From JBGPMO01 sp041487075 (GTDB lineage Bacteria > Patescibacteriota > Minisyncoccia > UBA6257 > 1-14-0-10-40-38): a stretch of 11,578 bases of DNA. Location: contig JBGPMO010000013.1 in assembly GCA_041487075.1 (NCBI GenBank), forward strand, positions 1-11,578, written 5' to 3'. Of the stretch, positions 5,272 through 11,578 are shown in pieces; positions within the stretch are counted from its first letter, which is position 1; each line of letters opens with the position of its first letter. The notes under the pieces are model-generated. The model saw only the letters and a list, made by a program, of their open reading frames with translations, was not told the origin of the DNA and made no database searches. The translations under genes were made by a program, and so were the position numbers.

Positions 5272-6148
5272 ATGCAATATAAAAAACAGTTCGCGCGTTT
5301 TTCTCTACGTGCTCCGCCATCTTTTCATTTGAAACTTTTTTTAGTTCCGCAAGTTTCTTCACTACCTCTACGACATACCCGGGCTCGTTCCTCTTCCCTC
5401 GATACGGCTCGGGCGCGACATAGGGCGCGTCGGTCTCCGCCAAAATCCGATCAAGCGGAATTATGTTGATAATTTCATCATATTGGCCACGAGAACCCGC
5501 CTCAACTCGACTTCGCTCGGCGAGTCGAGGCAGGAACGTAATCACCCCGCCGAACGTAAAATAAAAACCGGCATCAATCAACTTTTTCGTCATCGCAGGC
5601 GAACCAACGTAGAAATGTACAATCTTTGGAAATTGGAAATTGAGAATTGAAAATTGCGCCAAGAGATCTTCGTAGGCATCATCAGTGCCCTTTCTTGGCC
5701 TGCAGTGAATCATGAGCGGCTTCCCTACCTCTTTTGCAATTTCTGCCTGCGCCAAAAAAACTTCCTTTTGTATCTTCTTCTCTCTTATTATAAGTTGTTG
5801 GTTGTTATTTATAAGTCTGTAATAATCCAACCCGCACTCCCCTATCCCTACGACTGCCGGATGCGCTGCGAGTTTTCTAAATGCCTCGGCATCAAACCGC
5901 TCTCTTAGAGCCACCTTTTGTTCTTTACTATCGTGATGCCACGCCTCGGAGAGATGATTCGGATGATACCCGACCGTTGCCCAAATTTCTCCCGGATATT
6001 TTTCGGCAAACGCAAGTGCGTCCTCTGATGTCGAAAGTTGGGTGCCAACCGCAATCATCTTCACCCCTGCCGTATGTGCGCGATCGATAACCTCGCCGCG
6101 ATCTTTATCGAACGCAGGAAATTGTATATGACAGTGGGAATCAAACAT
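5270..6148 (-). CDS. tatD: TatD-family metal-dependent deoxyribonuclease
   Basis: This TIM-barrel hydrolase of the TatD/YcfH family (292 aa; typical 255-265) is a probable 3'-5' DNA exonuclease in repair or nucleotide turnover. The metal ligands are visible: His5 and His7 in FDSHCHI, Glu104 in GIGECGLDYY, His148 in MIHCRP, His178 in VHFYVGS (usually HCFSG), and Asp240 in ETDAPYV. The extra length comes from three inserts: about 112-123 (heptad array), 166-174 (heptad array) and 207-221 (palindrome), all between core elements. I take the ATG at 6148, directly before FDSHCH, rather than the TTG at 6166, because family members start right at this strand. It is last in the operon, 60 nt after the AI-2E gene; the gap is another heptad array rather than a clear promoter. 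No Shine-Dalgarno is visible. Confidence 0.95.
   Translation of the reverse strand: MFDSHCHIQFPAFDKDRGEVIDRAHTAGVKMIAVGTQLSTSEDALAFAEKYPGEIWATVGYHPNHLSEAWHHDSKEQKVALRERFDAEAFRKLAAHPAVVGIGECGLDYYRLINNNQQLIIREKKIQKEVFLAQAEIAKEVGKPLMIHCRPRKGTDDAYEDLLAQFSILNFQFPKIVHFYVGSPAMTKKLIDAGFYFTFGGVITFLPRLAERSRVEAGSRGQYDEIINIIPLDRILAETDAPYVAPEPYRGKRNEPGYVVEVVKKLAELKKVSNEKMAEHVEKNARTVFYIA
5500..5530. repeat. REP-like palindrome inside tatD
   Basis: CCTCAACTCG pairs with CGAGTCGAGG (9 of 10), with an 11-nt centre between them. In frame it encodes PRLAERSRVEA (residues 207-217), just before the conserved IIPLDRILAETDAP strand, where TatD proteins normally have a short loop. The arm sequence resembles GACTTCGCTCGG-type intergenic palindromes common in some bacterial genomes. 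Confidence 0.65.
5626..5656. repeat. 7-bp tandem array TTGGAAA in tatD
   Basis: The heptads are TTGGAAA, TTGGAAA, TTGAGAA, TTGAAAA and a final TTG. They encode FSILNFQFPK (about residues 166-175) immediately before the metal-ligand strand IVHFYVG. Confidence 0.82.
5788..5822. repeat. 7-bp degenerate array TTATAAG/TTGTTAT in tatD
   Basis: The heptads are TTATAAG, TTGTTGG, TTGTTAT, TTATAAG and a degenerate TCTGTAA. They encode RLINNNQQLI (residues 111-120), right after GECGLDYY, where other TatD proteins have a short loop into the next helix. Confidence 0.65.
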
Positions 6149-6163
6149 AACAAAACTAACAAG

Positions 6164-6205
6164 CAAGAACTTGCGACTTGTTATCGGTTATAAATCGTAA
6201 GTTAT
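6164..6205. repeat. 7-bp degenerate array in the AI-2E/tatD gap
   Basis: Phased heptads GAACTTG, CGACTTG, TTATCGG, TTATAAA, TCGTAAG, TTATAGG occupy most of the 60-nt spacer between the AI-2E stop and the tatD ATG. They share words with the tatD-internal array (TTATAAG, TTGTTAT), so the same kind of repeat occurs both outside and inside genes. Confidence 0.6.
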
Positions 6206-6208
6206 AGG

Positions 6209-7225
6209 TCAGATCATGAGTCCTCGCCGCTGCTGCTTCGTCTCCCCCCAATCCTCGAGAATTTCTTGAAACAGCACCGCAACAGGCACTGCTAAGATAA
6301 GGCCGACCATACCAAAAACTTCCCCGCCGATCAAAAGTGCAACTAACACAACCGCAGGGTTCAATGAGGTAGTGTATCGCATGACTGCGGGAATGAGAAA
6401 ATGACCTTCCAACTGCTGGATAATGACGAACACAATAAAGACATATACCCCGAGCATTACTGAATGCGAGAGGCCGATGAGTACGGCGATGCTCCCGGTA
6501 AAAATCGGCCCGACATACGGCACAAGCTCTGCAATCGCCGCAATCAACCCGATAAAAAGACTATATTCGACGCCGAGGATCCACAGCCCAAGAAATGTTG
6601 CGATGCCGACAATGAGACTCAAAAAAAGCTGGCCAATGAGCCATCGCCCAATCTTTCCGCTTACTCGTTCGTAAATACGGAGTATCTTGGCTTCATATAA
6701 CGCCGGCAATATTGCGAGGAGAAGCTTTTGAACGCCGTTCCGGCCGATCGTCAGATAAAACGAAAGGACAAAAACCGAGATGAGAAAAGTAACGCCGCCG
6801 AACAGTTTCGAGGTAATTGCAGCAATAGGAATATTGCCCGAGAAAAAATCGGAAATCTTCGCCAGATTATCACTGATGACTTGAACAACAGCCGAGATAT
6901 TCAAATCTCGAATTGCAGGAATGCCTATCTGGCTCGAATATTGGAGTAAGCTTGTCAGTTCTTGAAGAGCGATGGGGATAAAGGCATACACCACGATCCC
7001 AATAATCAAAATACCGGCCACATACATGATGATGGCTCCTAAAATCCTGGGGATGCGCCGGCGCTCAAGAAACGTCACCACAGGGCTCAATGCAGTTGAA
7101 ATAATAATGGAAAGAAAAAGCGCGACAATGACGCCTCGTGCAAGATACAAAAGCCACGCAAGGAGCACCATAAAGAAGAGCTTCCAGAGAAATTCCCAGC
7201 CGAGGTCAAAATGCTTGGGTTCCAT
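6209..7225 (-). CDS. AI-2E/PerM-family polytopic membrane protein
   Basis: This is a multi-pass membrane protein (338 aa) of the AI-2E transporter (PerM, formerly UPF0118) family. The pattern is two N-terminal hydrophobic segments (about 14-48), one at 61-85, a soluble stretch (about 88-140), then segments near 144-160, 197-218, 222-230, 242-272 and 290-320. Family signatures are ELVPYVGPI (233-241), the QQLEGHFLIPAVM segment (270-282), and the ending LNPAVVLVALLIGGEVFG with LAVPVAV. Members have been linked to autoinducer-2 export, sodium/proton exchange or other solute export; the sequence does not say which applies here. The ATG lies 11 nt after the stop of the upstream gene. The sequence before it (GCCTCCTTT) is not a Shine-Dalgarno, so translation may depend on coupling. 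Confidence 0.93.
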   Translation of the reverse strand: MEPKHFDLGWEFLWKLFFMVLLAWLLYLARGVIVALFLSIIISTALSPVVTFLERRRIPRILGAIIMYVAGILIIGIVVYAFIPIALQELTSLLQYSSQIGIPAIRDLNISAVVQVISDNLAKISDFFSGNIPIAAITSKLFGGVTFLISVFVLSFYLTIGRNGVQKLLLAILPALYEAKILRIYERVSGKIGRWLIGQLFLSLIVGIATFLGLWILGVEYSLFIGLIAAIAELVPYVGPIFTGSIAVLIGLSHSVMLGVYVFIVFVIIQQLEGHFLIPAVMRYTTSLNPAVVLVALLIGGEVFGMVGLILAVPVAVLFQEILEDWGETKQQRRGLMI

Positions 7226-7236
7226 AAAGGAGGCGG

Positions 7237-9327
7237 CTACGGCTCTCTCACGCCATTCAGAATATCATTCGCGGTTTTACGACTTAACGGACCAAAATTC
7301 GGAGCACCATTCGGAATGCCAAGTGCAATAAGCGTCGTGCTAAAATATGTTACTTGAAACTTCTGGATGGCAACGGTGGTGCGTGGGCCATAAAATTGCG
7401 TTTCATTCCCCGGCGAGCCAGCGCCAGAGATAGCGACTTTGCAACACGAAAGTGAGTTCAAAAACTGCTGGAGCCGTAACACATCAACGATGCCAGAGGT
7501 ACCTGCATTGATACTGCGTCCAAACCGGAATGTAGACGGGAATGAGGAAGGAAGCGTAAGACGCACTAGGCCGGCTGATGCTGGGTTCACTGTTGCTGGT
7601 GGTGTTACGGATACGGCCCCCGTGGTAAGGGTAAACGCAAGCTGTTGAGCCGCATTCCCCGCAATATCTCTTGCATTAATAAACCCCGGGAGCGAAACAT
7701 TCGCAGGTAAATTCGTGAAAGCTACGAAATGCACCAAGGTAAAATTAGGATTCGTAACCGTGGAGGCGCCTACCTTCACCTCACTCGAAGACGGCTCATT
7801 GGTGGTAAAGGTAACGGTTGCGCTCGTTCCGCTCACATTCACGAGCAAGTTACTCCCGATGACCGGAGGCGTTGTGTCTGAAGACGATGATGCGGCTGAA
7901 GGCGGAGGCGCAACCGGCGGAGGAGGTCCGAGAGCTGGCGGAGGAGGACTAAAGGAAAGAGATCCGGGAGGAGGCGGTTCTGTTGATTGAACGCCGCCGG
8001 CTTGCGCCTGCCCTTGGCCATGTCCGACCACAAACGCCGCGAGATAATTAGTGAGACTAATGACTGCATTACCATAGACAACGGAGTTTCCGTCGGAGCG
8101 CCACACGGACGTCAGATGATCAAAACTAAAGGTATGTAAAAATGATTCGCTCGCTTTAGCAATAAAGTCGGTAGCTGTATACGGAATTTTGATAACCCCA
8201 TACTTTGCAAGTTTTGTTATCGGTCCGTTCTCCGTTAAGATTTTTAAATCGTATACTGGCGTCACCATGGAAAACGCCGGCGAAAAACCAATTGAAGGCA
8301 CAATACTTGCGGTAAAGGAAACGCTCGGAACCGCTCCTGAAGGGAGCGAAAACGTAACGCCATTTGAAAGACTTACGGTCGCGGTCTCATTTCCTTTAAA
8401 CGTCCGGCTCACCGCCTTTGGAAGAATGAGAGGAGTAACATCGAGAATAAGATTAACGGATGTCGTAGGTTCAGAAATCGTTGTTACTATTTCTTGGCTC
8501 CGATACACGTGATCATTCATCACCGCATCAGCACTGATATGCCAAGGAACTCCTGTTGAGAGCTTCAGGAGGCAATTCCCGTTGCTGTCAGACTTTACCT
8601 GCCGATATGCCCCGCTTTCCGTCCAGGCACGCACGACACTTCCCGGAGTTCCGCCCGACGGCCCGAGAATGTGGCACATAACCGCGGTATTCGACTTCTG
8701 AAACGCCAAATTAACATTTGCAAGACTGCCAGAATCAACCGTCACCTGGGAAGCGCCGCTTGAGATAACGTCAGCGTCTGCGCTGTACGCATTCACTTCG
8801 TAGACTCCCGTAGGCACGGAGATACTCGACGCCCCTTCACTTACTTCATGAGAAAAAAGTTCGCCTGAAAAAATATTGCGGAGATTTAAAAGAATATTAT
8901 CGAGATAACTGCCGGTAGGGCTTATTGCCTTCACGGCAAGTGCTCCTCCATACAAATGGAGCATCAAATCCTGTTTTATCGTCCCCTTTTGGGGAACAGC
9001 TATCGAAGGGGTAATCTGTGAACTCGTGAAACCCGTATTCTCATCCACTTGTGCGACTAGAAACCAAGGGTCGCCTCCGGCAGGCACAGTTACCTCGTAA
9101 CCCCCCGAGGCGCCATCATAACTTCCCGGGATCCACTCGTCGCCTCGATACGTAAGAATCTTAATACGCCCATCAAGACCCACTACCTTATGGCCGCTCG
9201 AGTCAATAATAAACCCGGCAAGCATCCCTTCTCCCGGTGTGAGAACGGTTCGGAAGCGTACAAAAAGAAAAGCAATGAGAAACGCCATTCCCAGAAACAC
9301 CAGCATCCATCGAAATGTCTTTGTCAC
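7237..9327 (-). CDS. Membrane-anchored multidomain surface protein with PG-binding-like C-terminus
   Basis: This 696-aa protein starts with one hydrophobic anchor (about 8-25). Then come three beta-sandwich repeats of carboxypeptidase-regulatory/CnaB-like type (about 34-125, 126-210, 211-297), a ZU5-like segment (about 305-435, with FSLPSGAVPS and VYDLKI..GPI), a Pro-rich linker (450-475), and a fibronectin-III-like domain opening with SDTTPPVIGSNLLVNVSG (about 484-570). The C-terminal peptidoglycan-binding-like domain (about 598-692) has VLRLQQFLN, GSPGNET and FYGPRTTVAIQKFQ. It is probably exported and held at the envelope, displaying adhesive or structural domains; no enzyme motif is seen. 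Start is GTG at 9327, 10 nt after the M16 stop; an ATG two bases upstream runs straight into TGA. A second possible start is Met8. The adjacent Cys628-Cys629 pair is unusual. Second gene of the operon; no Shine-Dalgarno. Confidence 0.88.
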   Translation of the reverse strand: MTKTFRWMLVFLGMAFLIAFLFVRFRTVLTPGEGMLAGFIIDSSGHKVVGLDGRIKILTYRGDEWIPGSYDGASGGYEVTVPAGGDPWFLVAQVDENTGFTSSQITPSIAVPQKGTIKQDLMLHLYGGALAVKAISPTGSYLDNILLNLRNIFSGELFSHEVSEGASSISVPTGVYEVNAYSADADVISSGASQVTVDSGSLANVNLAFQKSNTAVMCHILGPSGGTPGSVVRAWTESGAYRQVKSDSNGNCLLKLSTGVPWHISADAVMNDHVYRSQEIVTTISEPTTSVNLILDVTPLILPKAVSRTFKGNETATVSLSNGVTFSLPSGAVPSVSFTASIVPSIGFSPAFSMVTPVYDLKILTENGPITKLAKYGVIKIPYTATDFIAKASESFLHTFSFDHLTSVWRSDGNSVVYGNAVISLTNYLAAFVVGHGQGQAQAGGVQSTEPPPPGSLSFSPPPPALGPPPPVAPPPSAASSSSDTTPPVIGSNLLVNVSGTSATVTFTTNEPSSSEVKVGASTVTNPNFTLVHFVAFTNLPANVSLPGFINARDIAGNAAQQLAFTLTTGAVSVTPPATVNPASAGLVRLTLPSSFPSTFRFGRSINAGTSGIVDVLRLQQFLNSLSCCKVAISGAGSPGNETQFYGPRTTVAIQKFQVTYFSTTLIALGIPNGAPNFGPLSRKTANDILNGVREP

Positions 9328-9337
9328 ATTGTTAATA

Positions 9338-10612
9338 TTAACCGAACTTTAAAAGAGAAGTAAAGGCTTCCTCACTTTTATAAGGGCCGATAAGGGCAAG
9401 GTTTAATTTCTCGTCCCGAAACATAAATTGTGCGACTTCCTGCACCTCCTTTGCGGTAACTTGTTCAATATGCTTCAGCAATTCCGCAGGGGTCACAATC
9501 TCCTGCCGCAATACTTCCTGGCCGCCATAATACATCGCAATCGCATCAGAAGTCTCAAGGCCAAGCAGAAGCCGGCCCGCTAAATGATTTTTCGCTCGGG
9601 CAAGTTCATGTTCCGGCACTAAGGTATGAACGGTTTGTGTAAGTTCTTCCAAAATCGCCGTAATCACTTTCTCAAGCTTGCCGTGATCCACGCCAGCCGA
9701 AACTTCAAAGTAGCCATGATCAGAAAGAAGCTCGGCGCCAGCGCGCACATAGTACGCCGCACCCATCTGTTCACGGATACGCTGGAAGAGACGCGAGCTC
9801 ATACCGCCGCCCAAGATGTCGGTTAGAATATCAAGCGCGTAGCGGCGCGGATCGTTAGCTCGGAACGCGCGACAGCCGATAACCAAATGGGTTTGATCGG
9901 AAGTCTTGTGCTTCACCTTGGTCTGCGGTTTTGCCTGCCCATCATCAGTCGCCACTTTACTGCTCTTCTCGCTTTTGGGGATAGCCGCAAACATTTTTTC
10001 GATATCGCTTATCAATAGTTGCGGCTCAAAAGCCCCGGCCACCACCACTGCGGTTGCCTGTGCGACATAGTGCTCGCTCCGGTATTTTAAAAAATCTGCT
10101 TGGCCCAACTTCTGGATAACCTCTTTTCTGCCGCCGACGTCCCAGCCCGCCGGCTGATCTCCATAGAGTACCTCGAGGAAAAGATCCTGCACTTTTCGCT
10201 GTGGCGTATCTTCATACATATTCAACTCCTCAATCACCACTCCTTTTTCTTTTTCTATTTCCGCCGCGTTAAATACTGGATTCAAATAAAGATCAGAAAT
10301 AATATCGAGCGCCTTACCCCTATCATTTGCTTGAACCTTCGCATAATACCCAGTCCACTCTTGCGAAGTGAACGCATTGTATTCTGCGCCTAAGCCATCG
10401 AGTTCTCCGGCGATATCAATTGCCTTCGGCCGCTTCGTGGTTCCTTTAAAACACATATGTTCCAAAAAGTGCGAGAGGCCGTTATTCTCTTTTTTTTCAT
10501 ATTTTGATCCGGCCTCCACGAGTACGAGAATGGTCGTCGCAACACTCTCTTTCTGCGGCGCCAAGATGACTCGCATACCGTTCTTTAATACGTGCTTGGT
10601 AAATGGCTGCAT
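9338..10612 (-). CDS. M16-family zinc metallopeptidase (insulinase/MPP-like)
   Basis: This 424-aa protein is the single-unit M16B type. The inverted zinc motif HFLEH (His48, Glu51, His52) lies in NGLSHFLEHMCFKGT, and the third ligand Glu128/129 is in VVIEELNMYEDTP, at the normal distance. The second half (about 215-424) holds the partner domain with LGGGMSSRLFQRIREQMGAAYYV, which supplies substrate-contacting residues. Such enzymes cleave peptides or unstructured segments inside a closing chamber. No signal peptide is present, so it is predicted to be cytosolic. I choose the ATG at 10612 (MQPFTKHVLKNGMRVI). The longer frame to 10663 would start inside a terminator hairpin and run over the promoter, adding an atypical CVYAIRLLCYY stretch. 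It is the first gene of the operon, with a leader of about 9 nt and no Shine-Dalgarno. Confidence 0.95.
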   Translation of the reverse strand: MQPFTKHVLKNGMRVILAPQKESVATTILVLVEAGSKYEKKENNGLSHFLEHMCFKGTTKRPKAIDIAGELDGLGAEYNAFTSQEWTGYYAKVQANDRGKALDIISDLYLNPVFNAAEIEKEKGVVIEELNMYEDTPQRKVQDLFLEVLYGDQPAGWDVGGRKEVIQKLGQADFLKYRSEHYVAQATAVVVAGAFEPQLLISDIEKMFAAIPKSEKSSKVATDDGQAKPQTKVKHKTSDQTHLVIGCRAFRANDPRRYALDILTDILGGGMSSRLFQRIREQMGAAYYVRAGAELLSDHGYFEVSAGVDHGKLEKVITAILEELTQTVHTLVPEHELARAKNHLAGRLLLGLETSDAIAMYYGGQEVLRQEIVTPAELLKHIEQVTAKEVQEVAQFMFRDEKLNLALIGPYKSEEAFTSLLKFG

Positions 10613-10627
10613 ATAATTTTTCTTTAC

Positions 10628-10656
10628 ATAGTAGCAGAGTAGCCGTATCGCGTAAA
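10628..10656 (-). promoter_or_regulatory. Promoter of the M16 operon
   Basis: On the - strand TTTACG (10656-10651) and TACTAT (10633-10628) lie 17 bp apart, with TG upstream of the -10 (TGCTACTAT). The predicted start is near 10621, giving a leader of only about 9 nt before ATG 10612. The promoter lies between the terminator of the preceding gene and the M16 start. Confidence 0.6.
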
Positions 10657-10662
10657 CGCACA

Positions 10663-10691
10663 TAAACCCGCGGCAGAATGCCGCGGGTTTA
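10663..10691 (-). terminator. 13-bp hairpin terminator of the Pro-rich/PG-binding gene
   Basis: TAAACCCGCGGCA and TGCCGCGGGTTTA (10663-10675, 10679-10691) form a perfect 13-bp stem with the loop TTC on the transcribed strand (GAA on +). It begins 22 nt past the stop at 10714. The T-run is short (TTTATG), so release may be imperfect. Confidence 0.85.
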
Positions 10692-10713
10692 AATAAACAC
10701 CATTCTCGCTCCC

Positions 10714-11578
10714 CTACGGCACCACGAGATACAGACTGTTCAATTTACTTCGGGTAAGCGGCCCGACAATGCCAAGCTGAGAAATGCCATATTTAGCTTG
10801 AAAGCGTTTGACTGCGAGCCGGGTCAAATTCCCAAAGTAGCCGGTCGTGAGCCCCTCGGGATAGAGAAGTTTGTTTTCTGCCAAGTAAGCTTGGAGCCAA
10901 ACCACTTGCTGGCCTGAAATGCCGAGCGCGAGGCCCGTGGTAAAGGGAACCCCGGGGTTCAGCGCCAGGGTACGGACGGAGACGAGCGCGGTATAAGGAG
11001 AAGGAGTGGTAAGAACAAATGCCCGGATACGGTAAGAGTAAAGGGTATTTGGCGTAAGGTTGTGGTCATTAAACCAGAAGTAATGAGCAGGCAGGGTGGC
11101 GAGAAGCTCGGTAAAATGGATGCCATCGGTTGATCGCTCAATCTTGAAGCCCGTAATGCCTGCTCCGGAGGCACTGGCCCAGAAGAGCCGGACTGCGGTA
11201 TGGGAGATGGAAATGGCTTTCAAATTAGTGGGAGCAGGAACAGCGCCAAGTGGAGGGGGAGGTGGTGAGAACGAGCTACCAGAAGAACCGCCGCCACCAG
11301 AACCACTGCCACTGCCTGAACCGCCGCCACCAGATGCAGGAGGAGGAGTAACTGGAGGAGGTCCTCCGCCACCGCTCGTGGGTGGTGGAGCAACCGGGGG
11401 TGGTGGAGTAACCGGTGGAGGAGGCGCAACAGGTGGCGGTGGAGCAACAGGAGGAGGCGGGTTAACCGGGGGCGGTGGAGCGACAGGAGGAGGCGGGTTA
11501 ACTGGTGGCGGAGGCGGGGGCGTATTCACAAGATACCGATAGACGATCTTTGCGACATTCCCGCTCGTAACTGAAATA
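10714..11578 (-). CDS. Partial Pro-rich, Fn3 and PG-binding surface protein (5' end outside window)
   Basis: The frame stays open to the window edge, and the codons before the apparent GTG at 11529 read ISVTSGNVAKIVYRYLVNTP, which looks like the end of a folded domain. The true start is therefore upstream and the visible 287 residues are the C-terminal part. In order: a Pro-rich tract of hexapeptides V(A/N/T)PPPP (about 11529-11335), a Gly/Ser-rich linker (about 11334-11272), a fibronectin-III-like domain (about 11235-10966, PTNLKAISISHTAVRLFWAS to YSYRIRAF), and a peptidoglycan-binding-like domain (about 10947-10726, with QQVVWLQAYLAENKLL, TGYFGNLTRLAVKRFQAKYG and IVGPLTRSKLN). Probable envelope protein whose linker spans the wall. 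It has the same C-terminal order as the 7237-9327 product. It has its own terminator and so belongs to a separate transcription unit. Confidence 0.88.
   Translation of the reverse strand, partial: ISVTSGNVAKIVYRYLVNTPPPPPPVNPPPPVAPPPPVNPPPPVAPPPPVAPPPPVTPPPPVAPPPTSGGGGPPPVTPPPASGGGGSGSGSGSGGGGSSGSSFSPPPPPLGAVPAPTNLKAISISHTAVRLFWASASGAGITGFKIERSTDGIHFTELLATLPAHYFWFNDHNLTPNTLYSYRIRAFVLTTPSPYTALVSVRTLALNPGVPFTTGLALGISGQQVVWLQAYLAENKLLYPEGLTTGYFGNLTRLAVKRFQAKYGISQLGIVGPLTRSKLNSLYLVVP
11380..11523. repeat. 18-bp tandem repeats coding for V(A/N/T)PPPP
   Basis: About seven units of 18 bp follow each other, differing mostly at third codon positions and at the second residue (Ala, Asn or Thr). The + strand is strongly G-rich. 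The array has an in-frame period (18 = 6 codons), unlike the 7-bp arrays in leuS and tatD, and is an ordinary protein-level repeat. Confidence 0.85.

Noticed and set aside
6149..6166. TTG start for tatD at 6166
   Set aside because: It adds only six residues ahead of the conserved FDSHCH strand; TatD proteins usually start directly before it, as with ATG 6148.
7715..7990. + strand frame (91 aa) and similar frames inside 7237-9327
   Set aside because: They are shadows of the surface-protein gene, with Gly-rich ends that mirror its Pro-rich linker.
10613..10663. Upstream ATG (10663) for the M16 peptidase
   Set aside because: It lies in the base of the 13-bp terminator hairpin and the extension is read through the promoter; MQPFTKHVLKNG is a normal M16 start.
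11380..11523. CRISPR-like regular repeats
   Set aside because: The period is 18 bp without unique spacers and matches the hexapeptide coding unit; no cas genes are present.
11335..11529. G-quadruplex potential on the G-rich + strand
   Set aside because: Runs of GG/GGG follow directly from proline codons on the other strand; there is no separate evidence for a functional structure.
11096..11542. Gly-rich + strand frame (148 aa) opposite the Pro-rich gene
   Set aside because: It is the mirror of the CCN proline codons of the - strand gene, which has recognisable Fn3 and PG-binding domains.

Overview
The window looks like a chromosomal piece of a Patescibacteria/CPR bacterium, most likely Parcubacteria-like. 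That is an inference from family resemblance, with no database search. The clues are secreted or anchored proteins built as Pro-rich linker, fibronectin-III-like domain and C-terminal peptidoglycan-binding-like domain; an HtrA-type protease with no membrane anchor; leaderless or nearly leaderless genes; and short low-complexity or palindromic inserts inside housekeeping genes. Genes end with TAA, TAG and TGA, so the standard bacterial code is in use; this argues against SR1/Gracilibacteria, which recode TGA.

Layout: (1) 1-321 is non-coding and begins with a long imperfect inverted repeat (1-158), followed by an extended -10 promoter. (2) 322-864 (+) encodes a small secreted helical protein, closed by a strong hairpin. 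(3) 975-2024 (+) is a trypsin-like protease with a PDZ domain, apparently read from a leaderless mRNA. (4) On the - strand, leuS (2231-4654) is followed by an unlisted 49-residue single-pass membrane protein (2073-2222). (5) At 4655-4771 two promoters diverge with their -35 boxes 1 bp apart: one gives leaderless leuS (-), the other a hypothetical gene (4772-5227, +), the only gene here with a clear Shine-Dalgarno. (6) 5270-10612 (-) is a four-gene operon read in the order M16 peptidase, large membrane-anchored beta-domain protein with a PG-binding-like C-terminus, AI-2E/PerM-family membrane protein, TatD hydrolase. (7) 10714-11578 (-) is the 3' part of another Pro-rich/Fn3/PG-binding protein whose start lies beyond the window, ended by a 13-bp hairpin just before the M16 promoter.

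Function: the window mixes core information processing (LeuRS, TatD nuclease) with cell-surface genes and quality-control proteases (HtrA-like, M16). The most unusual signal is a set of degenerate 7-bp tandem arrays. Three lie in leuS, two in tatD and one just upstream of tatD. Together with two REP-like palindromes they are translated in frame as short extra loops in conserved enzymes. LeuRS also appears to have lost about 40 residues from the end of its editing domain.
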